The notes beneath the pieces were generated by a model, which did not search any database, was not told the DNA's origin, and saw only the letters and a list, made by a program, of their open reading frames with translations. A DNA stretch of 64,000 bases from Spirosoma validum (GTDB lineage: Bacteria > Bacteroidota > Bacteroidia > Cytophagales > Spirosomataceae): the NCBI RefSeq assembly GCF_014699035.1, contig NZ_JACXAA010000001.1, positions 682,001 to 746,000 on the forward strand. Direction: 5' to 3'. Below, one piece after another: positions 1 through 9,385 of this stretch. The stretch's first letter is position 1. Every line of letters begins with the position of its first letter. Both the position numbers and the translations under genes were made by a program.

Positions 1-33
1 GGTCACGCTCTTCTAAGCGTGACCCATTTTTTA
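1..33 (+). terminator. Rho-independent terminator of a gene upstream of the window
   Basis: A perfect 9-bp stem (1-9 with 16-24, six-base loop) is followed by a run of six T at 26-32. The orientation fits a plus-strand gene that ends just before the window. Confidence 0.8.
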
Positions 34-758
34 TTGGTACAACATAGGCACAAAAAAATAATTATCTGGATCCTTGATACGGTTTATAGATCGTTGTTAG
101 TTTCTGTTGGTAACTGATTTCGCCCGTAAATCGGCTCATAAATCGATAGTCGTTATCAGCTACCTAACTGACATCAATTTTTTAGTAATTGCTCATTATT
201 TGTTGTGTTGGTACTAATGGGCAAGAACTCAGTTTGTGTCCTTAAAATATAGCCCATTTGTAAGCCGGGGTACCCATAGAATGGGTAGTTTCTCAATTTG
301 TATCGTAGGCCAATTGGCTGAATCAGATAATCAAACTTAGTTCCGACTTTGTCCAACAAACTTGTATTGGCTATTATGTATAACTAGGTTATAAACGTAG
401 TCAGAGCCTACTTGTAAAGTTAATGGATGGGGGTTATCGTCATTAGGTATTGAGCCGATAGCACACCAACAGTTGCAGTCGTTTCGGCATATATTACCCC
501 ATTTGATGCCTTTTCTTAACCAATTACGACCGTTTATTGATTTTGTGTAATTCTTCCTTGTACATTTTGTTTTGGTTCGTATATTTGAAATCTTTGACAA
601 ATCCGACCTGGCGTTAAATCACTCATAATGAGCAACTTTTGAACGCTATTTTCGTCTTTGTTAAGCGGTTATCCACCCGATTCGAAAGAAACAACGTTCA
701 CCTTTTTCTGCTGTTCTGTTCATGACCGGACAGGTCAGTTCCGAATTGCACATTTCAC
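34..758. other. AT-rich gap without a convincing gene
   Basis: About 725 bases lie between the left-edge terminator and the SNF2 gene. No tRNA, rRNA or repeat is visible. On the minus strand two short open frames (337-600, 87 codons; 174-359, 61 codons) overlap in different frames, and the end of the first would run naturally into the second after a one-base shift near 340-380. This could be a decayed gene, but neither part resembles a family I know. Confidence 0.45.
723..737. promoter_or_regulatory. Short inverted repeat upstream of the SNF2 gene
   Basis: TGACC-GGACA-GGTCA is a perfect 5-bp inverted repeat with a 5-base centre, 21 bases before the SNF2 start codon. It could be an operator half-site pair or the base of a leader hairpin; nothing further supports either reading. 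Confidence 0.25.
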
Positions 759-3746
759 ATGAAAGTTTCGCCTTTGCAGCCATTTCAAATCGTGTATTCT
801 TTATTGGATCACGAGTTTCTAGGGTATCTCATTGAAGCCTTTGTCGTGCAACGTAACAGCCGGGGTGAGCTAACTTTACAGAATCAAACGCTCTCTACAC
901 AGAACGTTGGTGAATTTGCCAAAGGTCTAAATGAACGGGATTTCGAACTGGTTAAACTCATCGACAGTATTCAGCAAGACACGATTGTCAAAAAATTCAA
1001 TACCCGTAAATTACCCGCAGTCAATTTCTTTCTGAAAATCTATGATCCACATAAGGGTGACAAACTAGTTCAGGAAGCAATTTGTAGTTACCTGGAGGCT
1101 ATAAAAGCGCAGATTATGGCGCTGCTGCCTGGTAAACCTTTTTATATTATGGGCAACGATGGAAACCCGGCGTGGGAATCTATCACCTGGATGCCCGAAC
1201 CAGCACGAGTTCATTTTCACTTCGTCCGTAATGTCGACTCGACGCACTATTTCCCAATTATTCGCTATCCAACAGGGCGAGAGGGCGAAACGGAGCGAAT
1301 CGATTTCCAATTTAAAGATGCGCTGATGATCTGTGATGAACCAGCCTATATGATGGTTGGTAACCGGCTTTATCATTTTAGCAAAAATGTCGATGGGAAA
1401 AAACTACGTCCTTTTTTCACAAAAAACCACATTGTCATTCCGCGAAATATCGAACAGCAGTATTACGAACGGTTTGTCACTCAACTCATTGCTTCGTATG
1501 ACGTATATGCTAAAGGGTTCGAAATCCGGTCCGAAGTTTTAACCCCAATACCTGTTCTGACAGTTTCCGAAATGGTTTCGTCTAGTCAGGCTACCGTAGC
1601 GCCGGTCTTGCAAACTGCATTATCAATGATCGATACAGTTGACCCTGAAGAGGAATCCAGTCAGCGTATTGCATTTGATTTATCCTTTCAATACGGTGAC
1701 TTTATGTTTAGGTACGATAATTTTGGTACATCGGCCAACGTGAGCTTGGAAAAGAAAAACGACGAATACATTTTTCATAAAATTCGTCGGGATCAGCGAC
1801 TGGAGCGACAAAAATTAGGGGTTCTGCGTGATACTGGCCTTGACTTACGGAACGGTCGCCTGACCCTATCAAAAGCGGATGCATTCGCCTGGTTATCTCA
1901 CCATGGCCAGCAAGTTCAGGAAACAGGCTTTCTTCTTCGGCAAAGTGAACAGGATTCGAAACGGTATTTTCTGGGCTATTCAAGCATTGACGTATCGATT
2001 CAGGAGGGTCGCGACTGGTTCGATATTTACGCCAACGTACGTTTTGGTGAGTTTGAAATTCCCTTTCTGAAACTACGGACGCTTATTCTGAATAAAAAAC
2101 GTGAGTTCAAGCTACCCAACGGAGAGATAGCTGTCATCCCCGAAATCTGGTTTACGAAGTATTCTGAGCTTTTTGGTTTTCTGGAGCATATTGATGGGCT
2201 TGATAATACCGATAGTCGTTTGGTCTTACAAAAACACCATCTTGCCTTAGTGCAGGAGTTGGAACGCGATAACCTGGCTACTACGATTATCAGCCGCAAA
2301 CTGGAACGGCTACGCAATTTTGAGGAGATTGAACGCTTTCCTTTGCCGCATCAGTTTACGGGTACGTTACGTCCCTACCAGCAGGCGGGTTATGATTGGA
2401 TGAATTTTCTGCGCCAGTACCGTTTTGGTGGCTGTTTAGCCGACGATATGGGATTAGGCAAAACGGTGATGACACTGGCTATGCTGCAAGGTCAGAAAGA
2501 AGCCGGTGCCACGGCTCCGAGTCTGCTGGTCATGCCAACCTCATTGCTTTATAACTGGGAACTCGAAGCGCGTAAATTCACGCCCAATCTGCGGGTGATG
2601 GTCTACACAGGAACGTATCGGGATAAAAATACCGCCCAGTTTGACGAATATGATTTAATTCTGACCTCATACGGTATTGTGCGGATCGACATTGATAGTC
2701 TGAGCGATTACCGGTTCAATTATGTGATTTTAGATGAATCACAGGCTATTAAGAATCCTTCGTCACATATTACGAAAGCCGTCGTTCAATTAAATACAGC
2801 CTACCGACTCATTCTGACCGGCACCCCACTCGAAAACAGTACGATGGATCTTTGGTCGCAGATGTCGTTTATTAATCCGGGGTTGCTGGGCAGCCAATCA
2901 TTCTTTCGGAATGAATTTCAGATTCCGATCGAAAAGCGGCATGATGACGCTAAAATTGGCCGGCTTTATAGCCTGATTAAGCCGTTCATGCTTCGGCGCA
3001 ACAAGGCACAGGTAGCAACTGATTTGCCCGAAAAAGTAGAGAGCGTACTGTATTCGGAAATGACGCCCGATCAGGAAAAGCAATACGAAGAAGCGAAGTC
3101 TTTTTACCGTAATCTGATTTTAGAACATATTGAGGAAGAAGGCATGGCCAAGTCGCAGATGATTGTTTTGCAGGGCTTGACCAAACTCCGACAAATTGCC
3201 AATCACCCACGTATGGTTGATGCTGAATACGAGGGCGATTCGGGCAAGCTGGATGACGTCTTGATACGCCTGGAAAGCGCCATGATCGAAAACCATAAAG
3301 TATTGATATTTAGTCAGTTTATTAAGCATCTGAACGTTATCCAGCATTATCTGAAAGAGAAAAATATCAAGTATGCTTACCTGGATGGCTCAACAACCAA
3401 CCGACAGAGCCAGGTTGAGTTGTTCCAGACGGACAATTCGGTGAAGCTGTTTCTTATATCCCTAAAGGCGGGCGGGTTAGGTCATAATCTAACAGCCGCT
3501 GATTACGTATTCATTCTGGACCCTTGGTGGAATCCAGCAATCGAAGCCCAGGCCGTTGACCGGGCACATCGCATCGGTCAGCAGAAAACGGTATTTACTT
3601 ACAAGTTCATCGCGAAGAATACGGTTGAGGAAAAAATCCTGTCGCTGCAACGAGCGAAGCAGCAGCTTGCCGGTAGCCTGATCACAACTGAAGAAAACTT
3701 CATGAAATCGCTGACCAAGGAGGATGTGTTAGCTTTGCTGGAGTAA
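759..3746 (+). CDS. SNF2-family DNA-dependent ATPase/helicase
   Basis: A 995-residue SNF2 protein, an ATP-driven translocase that remodels protein-DNA or RNA polymerase-DNA complexes (RapA and SWI2/SNF2 superfamily). The Walker A motif DMGLGKT is at 563-569, the motif II variant DESQ at 659-662, motif III LILTGTPLENS near 685, and the helicase-C domain ends with DRAHRIGQ at 934-941, a SNF2 signature. The first 540 residues do not look like the motor. In related Bacteroidota SNF2 proteins this part is a poorly characterised N-terminal region, and I see no SWIM zinc motif here. The gene stands alone, with an AT-rich gap before it and a small membrane-protein gene after it. The client complex cannot be inferred. 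Confidence 0.95.
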   Translation: MKVSPLQPFQIVYSLLDHEFLGYLIEAFVVQRNSRGELTLQNQTLSTQNVGEFAKGLNERDFELVKLIDSIQQDTIVKKFNTRKLPAVNFFLKIYDPHKGDKLVQEAICSYLEAIKAQIMALLPGKPFYIMGNDGNPAWESITWMPEPARVHFHFVRNVDSTHYFPIIRYPTGREGETERIDFQFKDALMICDEPAYMMVGNRLYHFSKNVDGKKLRPFFTKNHIVIPRNIEQQYYERFVTQLIASYDVYAKGFEIRSEVLTPIPVLTVSEMVSSSQATVAPVLQTALSMIDTVDPEEESSQRIAFDLSFQYGDFMFRYDNFGTSANVSLEKKNDEYIFHKIRRDQRLERQKLGVLRDTGLDLRNGRLTLSKADAFAWLSHHGQQVQETGFLLRQSEQDSKRYFLGYSSIDVSIQEGRDWFDIYANVRFGEFEIPFLKLRTLILNKKREFKLPNGEIAVIPEIWFTKYSELFGFLEHIDGLDNTDSRLVLQKHHLALVQELERDNLATTIISRKLERLRNFEEIERFPLPHQFTGTLRPYQQAGYDWMNFLRQYRFGGCLADDMGLGKTVMTLAMLQGQKEAGATAPSLLVMPTSLLYNWELEARKFTPNLRVMVYTGTYRDKNTAQFDEYDLILTSYGIVRIDIDSLSDYRFNYVILDESQAIKNPSSHITKAVVQLNTAYRLILTGTPLENSTMDLWSQMSFINPGLLGSQSFFRNEFQIPIEKRHDDAKIGRLYSLIKPFMLRRNKAQVATDLPEKVESVLYSEMTPDQEKQYEEAKSFYRNLILEHIEEEGMAKSQMIVLQGLTKLRQIANHPRMVDAEYEGDSGKLDDVLIRLESAMIENHKVLIFSQFIKHLNVIQHYLKEKNIKYAYLDGSTTNRQSQVELFQTDNSVKLFLISLKAGGLGHNLTAADYVFILDPWWNPAIEAQAVDRAHRIGQQKTVFTYKFIAKNTVEEKILSLQRAKQQLAGSLITTEENFMKSLTKEDVLALLE

Positions 3747-3843
3747 TATGTAAAGAAAATCGTCCGTTTTTGAGGAAGATGTAGGTTCACGTTAGTTATC
3801 TATCCAATAGTCTATCATTCACGATAATTAACTTAACGAACTA

Positions 3844-4020
3844 ATGAATGTCAAAAGCTTATTCGGCATTATTCTCACACTGGTCGGGTTAGTCGGCTTA
3901 ATCTACGGCGGAATTGATTTTACCAAAGGTGGCGTTGCTCAGGCGTCCTTTGTGTATCTGATTCTCGGTGGTATTTTCTTCTTTACCGGTATTAGTCTGA
4001 TACGTAGTACGAAAGCATAA
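3844..4020 (+). CDS. Small two-helix membrane protein (58 aa)
   Basis: ATG at 3844 opens a 58-codon frame ending in TAA at 4020. It encodes two hydrophobic helices (about residues 6-23 and 36-52) separated by a short polar loop with DFTKGG, and ends in a basic tail. Size and layout resemble the small DUF3185-like membrane proteins, but the match is only by character. It lies about 100 bases after the SNF2 stop on the same strand. The clean hydrophobic pattern argues that it is a real gene; function is unknown. Confidence 0.6.
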   Translation: MNVKSLFGIILTLVGLVGLIYGGIDFTKGGVAQASFVYLILGGIFFFTGISLIRSTKA

Positions 4021-4074
4021 ATGCCGTTAGTTATTAGGCTCAAGCACTAGTTTTAGTAGCCATTGACTGACGGC

Positions 4075-4587
4075 TTACCTTAGATAAACGCCTGTCTGCT
4101 TCTCATCACTGAGGATTACATCTACGTGTTCTGTCAACGTAGTACTCAGTTCATATCCTTTGTAATCGGCTGCTACGGGATATCGGGGATGATTTCGATC
4201 AATCAGTACCGCGACCTGTAATTTACGAACGGATAGATTTAGAAAGGGTTGCAGACTAAAAGCCAGTGTCCGACCTGTATACAGCACGTCGTCTACAACA
4301 ATAACTACGGTATTGCTATAATCCGTTGTCGGAAGATCCGATTGGATGGTCGGTTGCGTGGTCTGGGCTTTGTCGAAATTAAGTTGAAGCAAATTGATCG
4401 AAAAAGGCGCAATAGTTTTCAATTCACGGGCCAGCGCCTGTGCCAGCACGTAGCCCTCACCCGAGATGCCTGCCAGTAATAAGGAATTTTCCTCAAAATT
4501 ATTTTCGTAGATCTGAAAAGCGATTCGTCTGATTTTCTGGTGAATCTGTTCAGCGTTCAGGATAAGCGTCGACGGAGCCGTGTTCAT
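4075..4587 (-). CDS. PyrR-like phosphoribosyltransferase
   Basis: A 170-residue type I phosphoribosyltransferase. The PRPP-binding loop VVDDVLYTGRT is at 97-107, followed by AVLIDRNHPRYPVAADYKG, a sequence style typical of PyrR (uracil phosphoribosyltransferase and, in Firmicutes, pyr operon attenuator). No pyrimidine gene is adjacent, so a regulatory role like that of Bacillus PyrR cannot be assumed. It could use another base. The gene is divergent from the YcxB-like gene at 4734. Confidence 0.8.
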   Translation of the reverse strand: MNTAPSTLILNAEQIHQKIRRIAFQIYENNFEENSLLLAGISGEGYVLAQALARELKTIAPFSINLLQLNFDKAQTTQPTIQSDLPTTDYSNTVVIVVDDVLYTGRTLAFSLQPFLNLSVRKLQVAVLIDRNHPRYPVAADYKGYELSTTLTEHVDVILSDEKQTGVYLR

Positions 4588-4705
4588 GCAACGATAAAAA
4601 CTAATTAGGCTGTAAAGATGAGAAAAAGCCGTTCGTCAACGAAATATATCCTATCTCCAGGGACGCTCTGATTCAATATCCTATAACAGAGATTCTAAAT
4701 CGCCG

Positions 4706-4713
4706 TATCTTTG
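4706..4713 (+). promoter_or_regulatory. Bacteroidota -7 box upstream of the YcxB-like gene
   Basis: TATCTTTG fits the Bacteroidota -7 consensus TAnnTTTG and lies 20 bases before the start codon at 4734. I see no clear TTG -33 element at the usual distance, so this rests on one box. Confidence 0.4.
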
Positions 4714-4733
4714 TCTGTTCATTAGAGGTAACT

Positions 4734-5318
4734 ATGATTGTCAAGACCAAAAAATACGCGTTAGACCAAAAAACGTACATTAATATCGCCTTGAGGCAGT
4801 GGGTGAAAGATAACTGGCAATGGGCGTTTGTGCCGTTAGCACTTATTATTCTGAACGTAGTGCTGAACCTGACGAAAGTTTATCCGAATTACTGGATTTA
4901 TATCGTCATCGTCTTATTAACCATCTTATACGTACTGTTTTGGGCCGTCCAGATTACCGGCATTGCACAGATGGAGCAGAGCAAGGCGTTATTTCAAAAA
5001 TATGTCTATGAGATTGATAGCCGCCAGATCCTGATGCGGGTTAGCGCCAAAGAAGGTGGTATCTTGAAATGGAGCCAGATTAACAACGTTGTCAAAGATA
5101 AGGAGGCTTATATCCTGTTTCTGGATAATGCTGAAGCTATGGCCAACGTAAAGGCCAGCTGGATCGCCAAAACCGTAACCAAGGGGTTGTCAAAAGCACA
5201 GTTTCTTTATCTGCCTTTCAACATTTTTACCAGCGAAAATGATCTGCGCTTCACGGATGCTCTTCTGAAGCGGAAAGGGCTATTACCCGGTAGCGTTCCG
5301 GCTGAGACAGTGAAATAG
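4734..5318 (+). CDS. YcxB-like membrane protein
   Basis: A 194-residue protein with a short cytoplasmic start, two transmembrane helices (about 30-47 and 53-73) and a soluble C-terminal domain of about 110 residues. The C-terminal stretch, with ILKWSQINNVVKDKEAYILFL followed by a LPFNIF-type segment, looks like the YcxB-like domain, a PH-like fold found after two helices in many bacteria. Its biochemical role is not established. It is a single gene closed by a bidirectional terminator shared with the convergent Dabb gene. Confidence 0.75.
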   Translation: MIVKTKKYALDQKTYINIALRQWVKDNWQWAFVPLALIILNVVLNLTKVYPNYWIYIVIVLLTILYVLFWAVQITGIAQMEQSKALFQKYVYEIDSRQILMRVSAKEGGILKWSQINNVVKDKEAYILFLDNAEAMANVKASWIAKTVTKGLSKAQFLYLPFNIFTSENDLRFTDALLKRKGLLPGSVPAETVK

Positions 5319-5325
5319 TTAGTAT

Positions 5326-5366
5326 AAAAATAAAGGCTACATCATCAGGATATAGCCTTTATTTTT
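5326..5366. terminator. Bidirectional terminator
   Basis: Perfect 14-bp arms (5326-5339 and 5353-5366) with A-rich and T-rich ends lie between two convergent genes, so the hairpin can stop transcription from both sides. Confidence 0.85.
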
Positions 5367-5387
5367 ACAGGAATGCATCATTTGCTT

Positions 5388-5795
5388 TCACTTTCCTTGA
5401 TTCGTGAAATCAACGACCGTTACGTCAGCCAGCCAGGGGCCAACAATTCCGCCAAATTCTTTGTGCGCTGGATGCGGCAGATACGCATCGCGATCTTTCT
5501 CGGAATCAAATGTCAGAATAAAAGCATGCGTTAAACCATGCGCGTGGTTTTCGGGACTATTGTTCGTACCCCACTGAAAGCCTTTTATTTCTTTGATTTT
5601 CGAAGGTAAGGCCTCAAAAGCTGCCAGAATTTCCTTTAGTTTCTCTGGTGTCGTTTCAGGTTTGAATTTGAAAAGCACAATGTGCTGTACTACGTTCGCT
5701 TTCATTTTTTTTACTGGGGGTTCGTTGGTAGGCTGATACGCATAGGACGTGACTGACAAAAGTGCCAGCGCCACGATCGTAAGAATATGTTTCAT
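5388..5795 (-). CDS. Secreted Dabb (stress-response A/B barrel) domain protein
   Basis: A 135-residue protein with an N-terminal signal peptide (about residues 1-20, cut near SYA) and one Dabb domain from about 37 to 125. The domain begins with VVQHIVLFKFKPET and carries the usual H-A-F-I-L-T-F strand and the DPAHKEF-like ending, here HPAHKEF. Dabb domains form dimeric alpha/beta barrels; the secreted versions in Bacteroidota have no assigned substrate. It lies downstream of icd, separated by an icd terminator, so it is probably transcribed on its own. Confidence 0.85.
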   Translation of the reverse strand: MKHILTIVALALLSVTSYAYQPTNEPPVKKMKANVVQHIVLFKFKPETTPEKLKEILAAFEALPSKIKEIKGFQWGTNNSPENHAHGLTHAFILTFDSEKDRDAYLPHPAHKEFGGIVGPWLADVTVVDFTNQGK

Positions 5796-5821
5796 AAATC
5801 AGGAGACGTTTATCTGGTAAA

Positions 5822-5858
5822 GAAAATAAAAGTGCCACCCTACTATAGAATGGCACTT
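5822..5858 (-). terminator. Terminator of icd
   Basis: An 8-bp perfect stem (5830-5837 with 5851-5858) follows the icd stop on the minus strand and is followed by a T-rich run in that direction. Confidence 0.7.
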
Positions 5859-5879
5859 GAAAACTAGGATTAAGTCTCG

Positions 5880-7106
5880 TTAGGCAGCCTGAAGCTTCGT
5901 TTTCAGGTTCGTGTCCAGCGCTTCGAGGAAATCCTCTGTATTCAGATAATGTTCGCCTGCTACTAGATTTGTATCATTCGGATACGCCGACAGAGCCAGA
6001 TCTTTGGTCATCTTACCACTTTCTACAGTTTCAACGCATACTTGTTCCAGTGCGTTGCAGAAGTCGATCAGTTCATTGTTACCATCCAGTTTACCCCGGA
6101 ATGCCAGACCGCGCGTCCAGGCGTAGATAGAGGCAATTGGGTTGGTAGATGTTTTATTTCCCTTCTGGTACTCGCGATAGTGACGCGTTACGGTACCATG
6201 GGCAGCTTCAGCTTCCATCGTACTACCGTCGGGCGTAACCAGTACCGACGTCATCAGTCCAAGCGAACCAAAGCCTTGGGCTACCGTATCCGACTGTACG
6301 TCGCCATCGTAGTTTTTGCAGGCCCACACGAAGTTGCCGTTCCATTTCAAAGCCGATGCAACCATGTCATCGATAAGCCGGTGCTCATAGTGTACACCTT
6401 TTGCTTTGAACTGCCCTTCGTAAATCTCCTGGAAAATATCTTTAAACCGACCGTCGTATTTTTTCAGGATCGTGTTTTTAGTCGATAGATACAATGGCCA
6501 GCCTTTTTGCAGCGCCATGTTGAAGCACGCCATCGCAAAACCACGGATAGACTCATCGACATTATACATGCCCATGGCTACGCCCGAGCTTTTGAAGTTG
6601 AACACTTCGTATTCCTGTACCGTACCGTCTTCGCCTTCGAACTTCATGGTCAGTTTACCAGCACCCGGTACCAGAAAATCGGTAGCCCGGTATTGATCAC
6701 CAAACGCGTGACGACCAACAATGATTGGCGCTGTCCAGTTGGTAACCAAACGCGGTACGTTGCTCATCACAATCGGCTCACGGAATACCGTACCATCCAA
6801 AATATTGCGGATCGTGCCGTTGGGCGACTTCCACATTTGCTTTAGATTAAACTCCTTAACGCGATCTTCGTCGGGCGTAATGGTGGCGCATTTGATACCG
6901 ACACCGTATTCTTTGATGGCATTGGCCGCGTCAATCGTTACCTGGTCGTTGGTTTCATCGCGGTATTCGATGCCGAGGTCGTAATATTTAATATCAACGT
7001 CAACGTAGGGCAGAATCAGCTTGTCTTTAATGAACTTCCAGATGATACGGGTCATTTCGTCGCCATCCAGTTCGACAACCGGATTCGCTACCTTAATTTT
7101 TTCCAT
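5880..7106 (-). CDS. icd: NADP-dependent isocitrate dehydrogenase
   Basis: A 408-residue enzyme of the homodimeric class that includes eukaryotic cytosolic IDH1. It oxidises isocitrate to 2-oxoglutarate and makes NADPH in the TCA cycle. The substrate-binding residues fall at the same numbers as in human IDH1: S94 and N96 in [10 protein letters not shown]100, R109 and R132. The metal-binding and NADP segments ([20 protein letters not shown] and [16 protein letters not shown]) are intact. Length is normal. It is a single gene with its own terminator. Confidence 0.97.
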   Translation of the reverse strand: MEKIKVANPVVELDGDEMTRIIWKFIKDKLILPYVDVDIKYYDLGIEYRDETNDQVTIDAANAIKEYGVGIKCATITPDEDRVKEFNLKQMWKSPNGTIRNILDGTVFREPIVMSNVPRLVTNWTAPIIVGRHAFGDQYRATDFLVPGAGKLTMKFEGEDGTVQEYEVFNFKSSGVAMGMYNVDESIRGFAMACFNMALQKGWPLYLSTKNTILKKYDGRFKDIFQEIYEGQFKAKGVHYEHRLIDDMVASALKWNGNFVWACKNYDGDVQSDTVAQGFGSLGLMTSVLVTPDGSTMEAEAAHGTVTRHYREYQKGNKTSTNPIASIYAWTRGLAFRGKLDGNNELIDFCNALEQVCVETVESGKMTKDLALSAYPNDTNLVAGEHYLNTEDFLEALDTNLKTKLQAA

Positions 7107-7166
7107 TGGACTTGGTTATAAACGATTGAGAACGATACAAAAACTTGGCCACCGGGCGGCCCGGCG

Positions 7167-7174
7167 CAAAAGTA
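7167..7174 (-). promoter_or_regulatory. Candidate -7 box for icd
   Basis: On the minus strand the sequence reads TACTTTTG, an exact TAnnTTTG box, 60 bases upstream of the icd start codon. A TTTG lies only 12 bases further upstream, closer than the usual -33 spacing. Confidence 0.4.
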
Positions 7175-7375
7175 GTGAATATCGCCCAAACATGGGTGTA
7201 GCGTCTTCAATCTGCTACGTTTGTCAGGCTTGCCTGATACGTTAAAAGGTACGTAGTTAGGTGGTTTACCCCTTACTCGCAGAAGCACACTTTTGCCTAC
7301 GGCAAATTGAAGAAAATACATGCCCTAAGACTACCGGTCCAGGTCGCGTTAACTATGATCGATCTACAGGATAAT

Positions 7376-9091
7376 TCAATTCGTTGAATATGGATTCGTG
7401 AGCTGCGTTACGTCTCCTGACTGGCTCTTCTTGTTGATAATGATCTGCTGAATTCCCCATGGCAACCACGTATCGACATCGTGTTTTTGATAAAGTGCAT
7501 ATCCAGGCATTAGACTAGCCCCTACTACATACGTATCGTCATGTACCCACCACCAGCTTTTTGTGGGCGAAGATTTATATGAACTGCTGTATAGATACCA
7601 CCCGTTAAACTCGTGACCACCATCTATTTTGGCCGGTTTAACGCCCTGCTTCATTAGATTATTCAGTGATTCCCAGCGAACACGGTTCCAAGCCAGATAA
7701 TCGTGGGTGGCGCAGACGCTAAAGATTAAATAGCCTATCCCTAAACCCACTGATAAATAAAGCGGCAGTGGTAAGGTATGCTCCAGCGGTTTCTGCTCAG
7801 GAACCGGCTGAAGCCAGTGAATCAGGATTAACAACAAAACAGGAATCGGTAATAAATAGCGATCAAACAACACCTGCATGCCTATTGGAAAGAAATAAAT
7901 GACCAGGAATGAAGACAACAGTATGACTATTGCCCGTTGGGATAAGCTTATCGACCTACCTAATAAAAAAGGAACTAGCCTGACCAGATGATACAGAATA
8001 TAAGCACTACCCAGTAAGCTCATACCCGTCATGAGCATCGTGATTATGTGGAGAAGAGTGGGAAAAGGCAAACTGTATATCCGATAATAAAGATCCTTCA
8101 ATAAGATAGGGCCAATACCAAATGCATTCAGGACATTAAACCAGATTGGCATATTCATCCCATGAAATGAAACCTGCCACAGTGCGATTACGATACCCAC
8201 AATTAGTAACCAAAGCCAGCGATCCTGTATGAAGGTAGCTTTACTTTGCCTGGTCAGTAGTAGCAAGAAATAGGGAAACATAAACAACCCCACGTACATC
8301 AGACAAACAAACATATTGTTAATAAAGCTACTAAGTAGCTGCATCCTGTAATAGCTTAAGTGGAACAAATTGCCTGCCTGTGCATTGTACATGACCATAT
8401 CGGTCATCATGTATTTCATCCACTTCTGATAAGCGATTTGAACACACAATCCGCTCCCCACACTAATGCCTGCGACAAGAATACTCCGCCTATGAATGCC
8501 TTTACGGACCAGATAAGCAAGGCCAAATCCCATAAAAATAGCTATACCCAACTGGCGAATTAGAAGAGCAATAACAGCCAGCCCAAGGCCAATCAGTATA
8601 AACCGAGTCACATCCTGCTTAAGCCCAGCTACCAGATAAGACAACGACCAGACCATCAATGCGTAAAAAGGCACATCAGTCATAAACGAAGCAGATAAAC
8701 CCAAGTAAATCGGATTCACCATTGTTAGAAGTGTTCCAATAAAGGCGGTTTGTTGGTTATTTGTCGAGGTATTAATTAACCGATACGTACCCCATAGACC
8801 AAATGCTCCAGCTACTAATGTCGATACGCGCAAGGCAGTGAATGAAAAACCACATGGCAAACAGAAGAGCGCTCCCCAACCTATCTGAACAAATAGGTTA
8901 ACAGATGTTAAGGGAGCCATGTAGAATTTTCCTGTTTCCACTAAGGCTTTCACTGACTGCGCATAAAGCCAGTCGTCATTAAATGGAAATTCGCCGTAAG
9001 GATTGATTACTAGTATCATTAGTACCCATAGCAGCGAAATAAACAGCAAATGATTCTGTTTAATTAGCGAATAGGAAAAAGCTTTTAACAT
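7376..9091 (-). CDS. Multi-pass membrane glycosyltransferase (GT-C fold, family 39-like)
   Basis: A 571-residue, very hydrophobic protein with a dozen or so predicted membrane helices and a soluble C-terminal region after about residue 490. The first extracytoplasmic loop after helix 1 holds FPFNDDWLYAQSVKAL. A pair of acidic residues there is the hallmark of GT-C enzymes such as ArnT, PMT and PglB, which take sugars from a lipid carrier. Acceptor and sugar cannot be told from the sequence, and no polysaccharide genes are adjacent. It is AT-richer than its neighbours and followed upstream by an AT-rich spacer, which may indicate acquisition. Confidence 0.7.
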   Translation of the reverse strand: MLKAFSYSLIKQNHLLFISLLWVLMILVINPYGEFPFNDDWLYAQSVKALVETGKFYMAPLTSVNLFVQIGWGALFCLPCGFSFTALRVSTLVAGAFGLWGTYRLINTSTNNQQTAFIGTLLTMVNPIYLGLSASFMTDVPFYALMVWSLSYLVAGLKQDVTRFILIGLGLAVIALLIRQLGIAIFMGFGLAYLVRKGIHRRSILVAGISVGSGLCVQIAYQKWMKYMMTDMVMYNAQAGNLFHLSYYRMQLLSSFINNMFVCLMYVGLFMFPYFLLLLTRQSKATFIQDRWLWLLIVGIVIALWQVSFHGMNMPIWFNVLNAFGIGPILLKDLYYRIYSLPFPTLLHIITMLMTGMSLLGSAYILYHLVRLVPFLLGRSISLSQRAIVILLSSFLVIYFFPIGMQVLFDRYLLPIPVLLLILIHWLQPVPEQKPLEHTLPLPLYLSVGLGIGYLIFSVCATHDYLAWNRVRWESLNNLMKQGVKPAKIDGGHEFNGWYLYSSSYKSSPTKSWWWVHDDTYVVGASLMPGYALYQKHDVDTWLPWGIQQIIINKKSQSGDVTQLTNPYSTN

Positions 9092-9385
9092 AATATTTGT
9101 TTAAGTCAGGCGGGAAAGCAAATATTACAAATTCCTGATTATAATGTTTACAAATTCATTTTTTGGTATATAAATATAAATAATTGAATTTATACTAATT
9201 GGCCACATAGTTAAATATAATTTATTGGTTAGTGGAAAATTATTTATCACAAGCGGGAGAGAAGTTCTTTTAAAAGTTCATTTAACTGTTATGAATGCTT
9301 GATTGAACAATTCTATCAATAAGAATAAATTACGTATTTTTATGAAGTCATACCCAATCATACCCTATAAAATTTGGCATTACGT
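9092..9385. other. AT-rich divergent spacer
   Basis: About 290 bases between the divergent glycosyltransferase and amidohydrolase genes, strongly AT-rich. It must hold promoters for both, but I cannot place a full -33/-7 pair. A TAAAATTTG stretch at 9368-9376 is one base off the -7 consensus and very close to the downstream start. Confidence 0.4.

Noticed and set aside
5880-7106. Several plus-strand open frames of 70-150 codons inside icd
   Set aside because: They are shadows of a strongly conserved gene; none has a signal, domain or plausible start context.
7376-9091. Part of a polysaccharide biosynthesis island
   Set aside because: It is a lone membrane glycosyltransferase between icd and an amidohydrolase with no other sugar genes around it.
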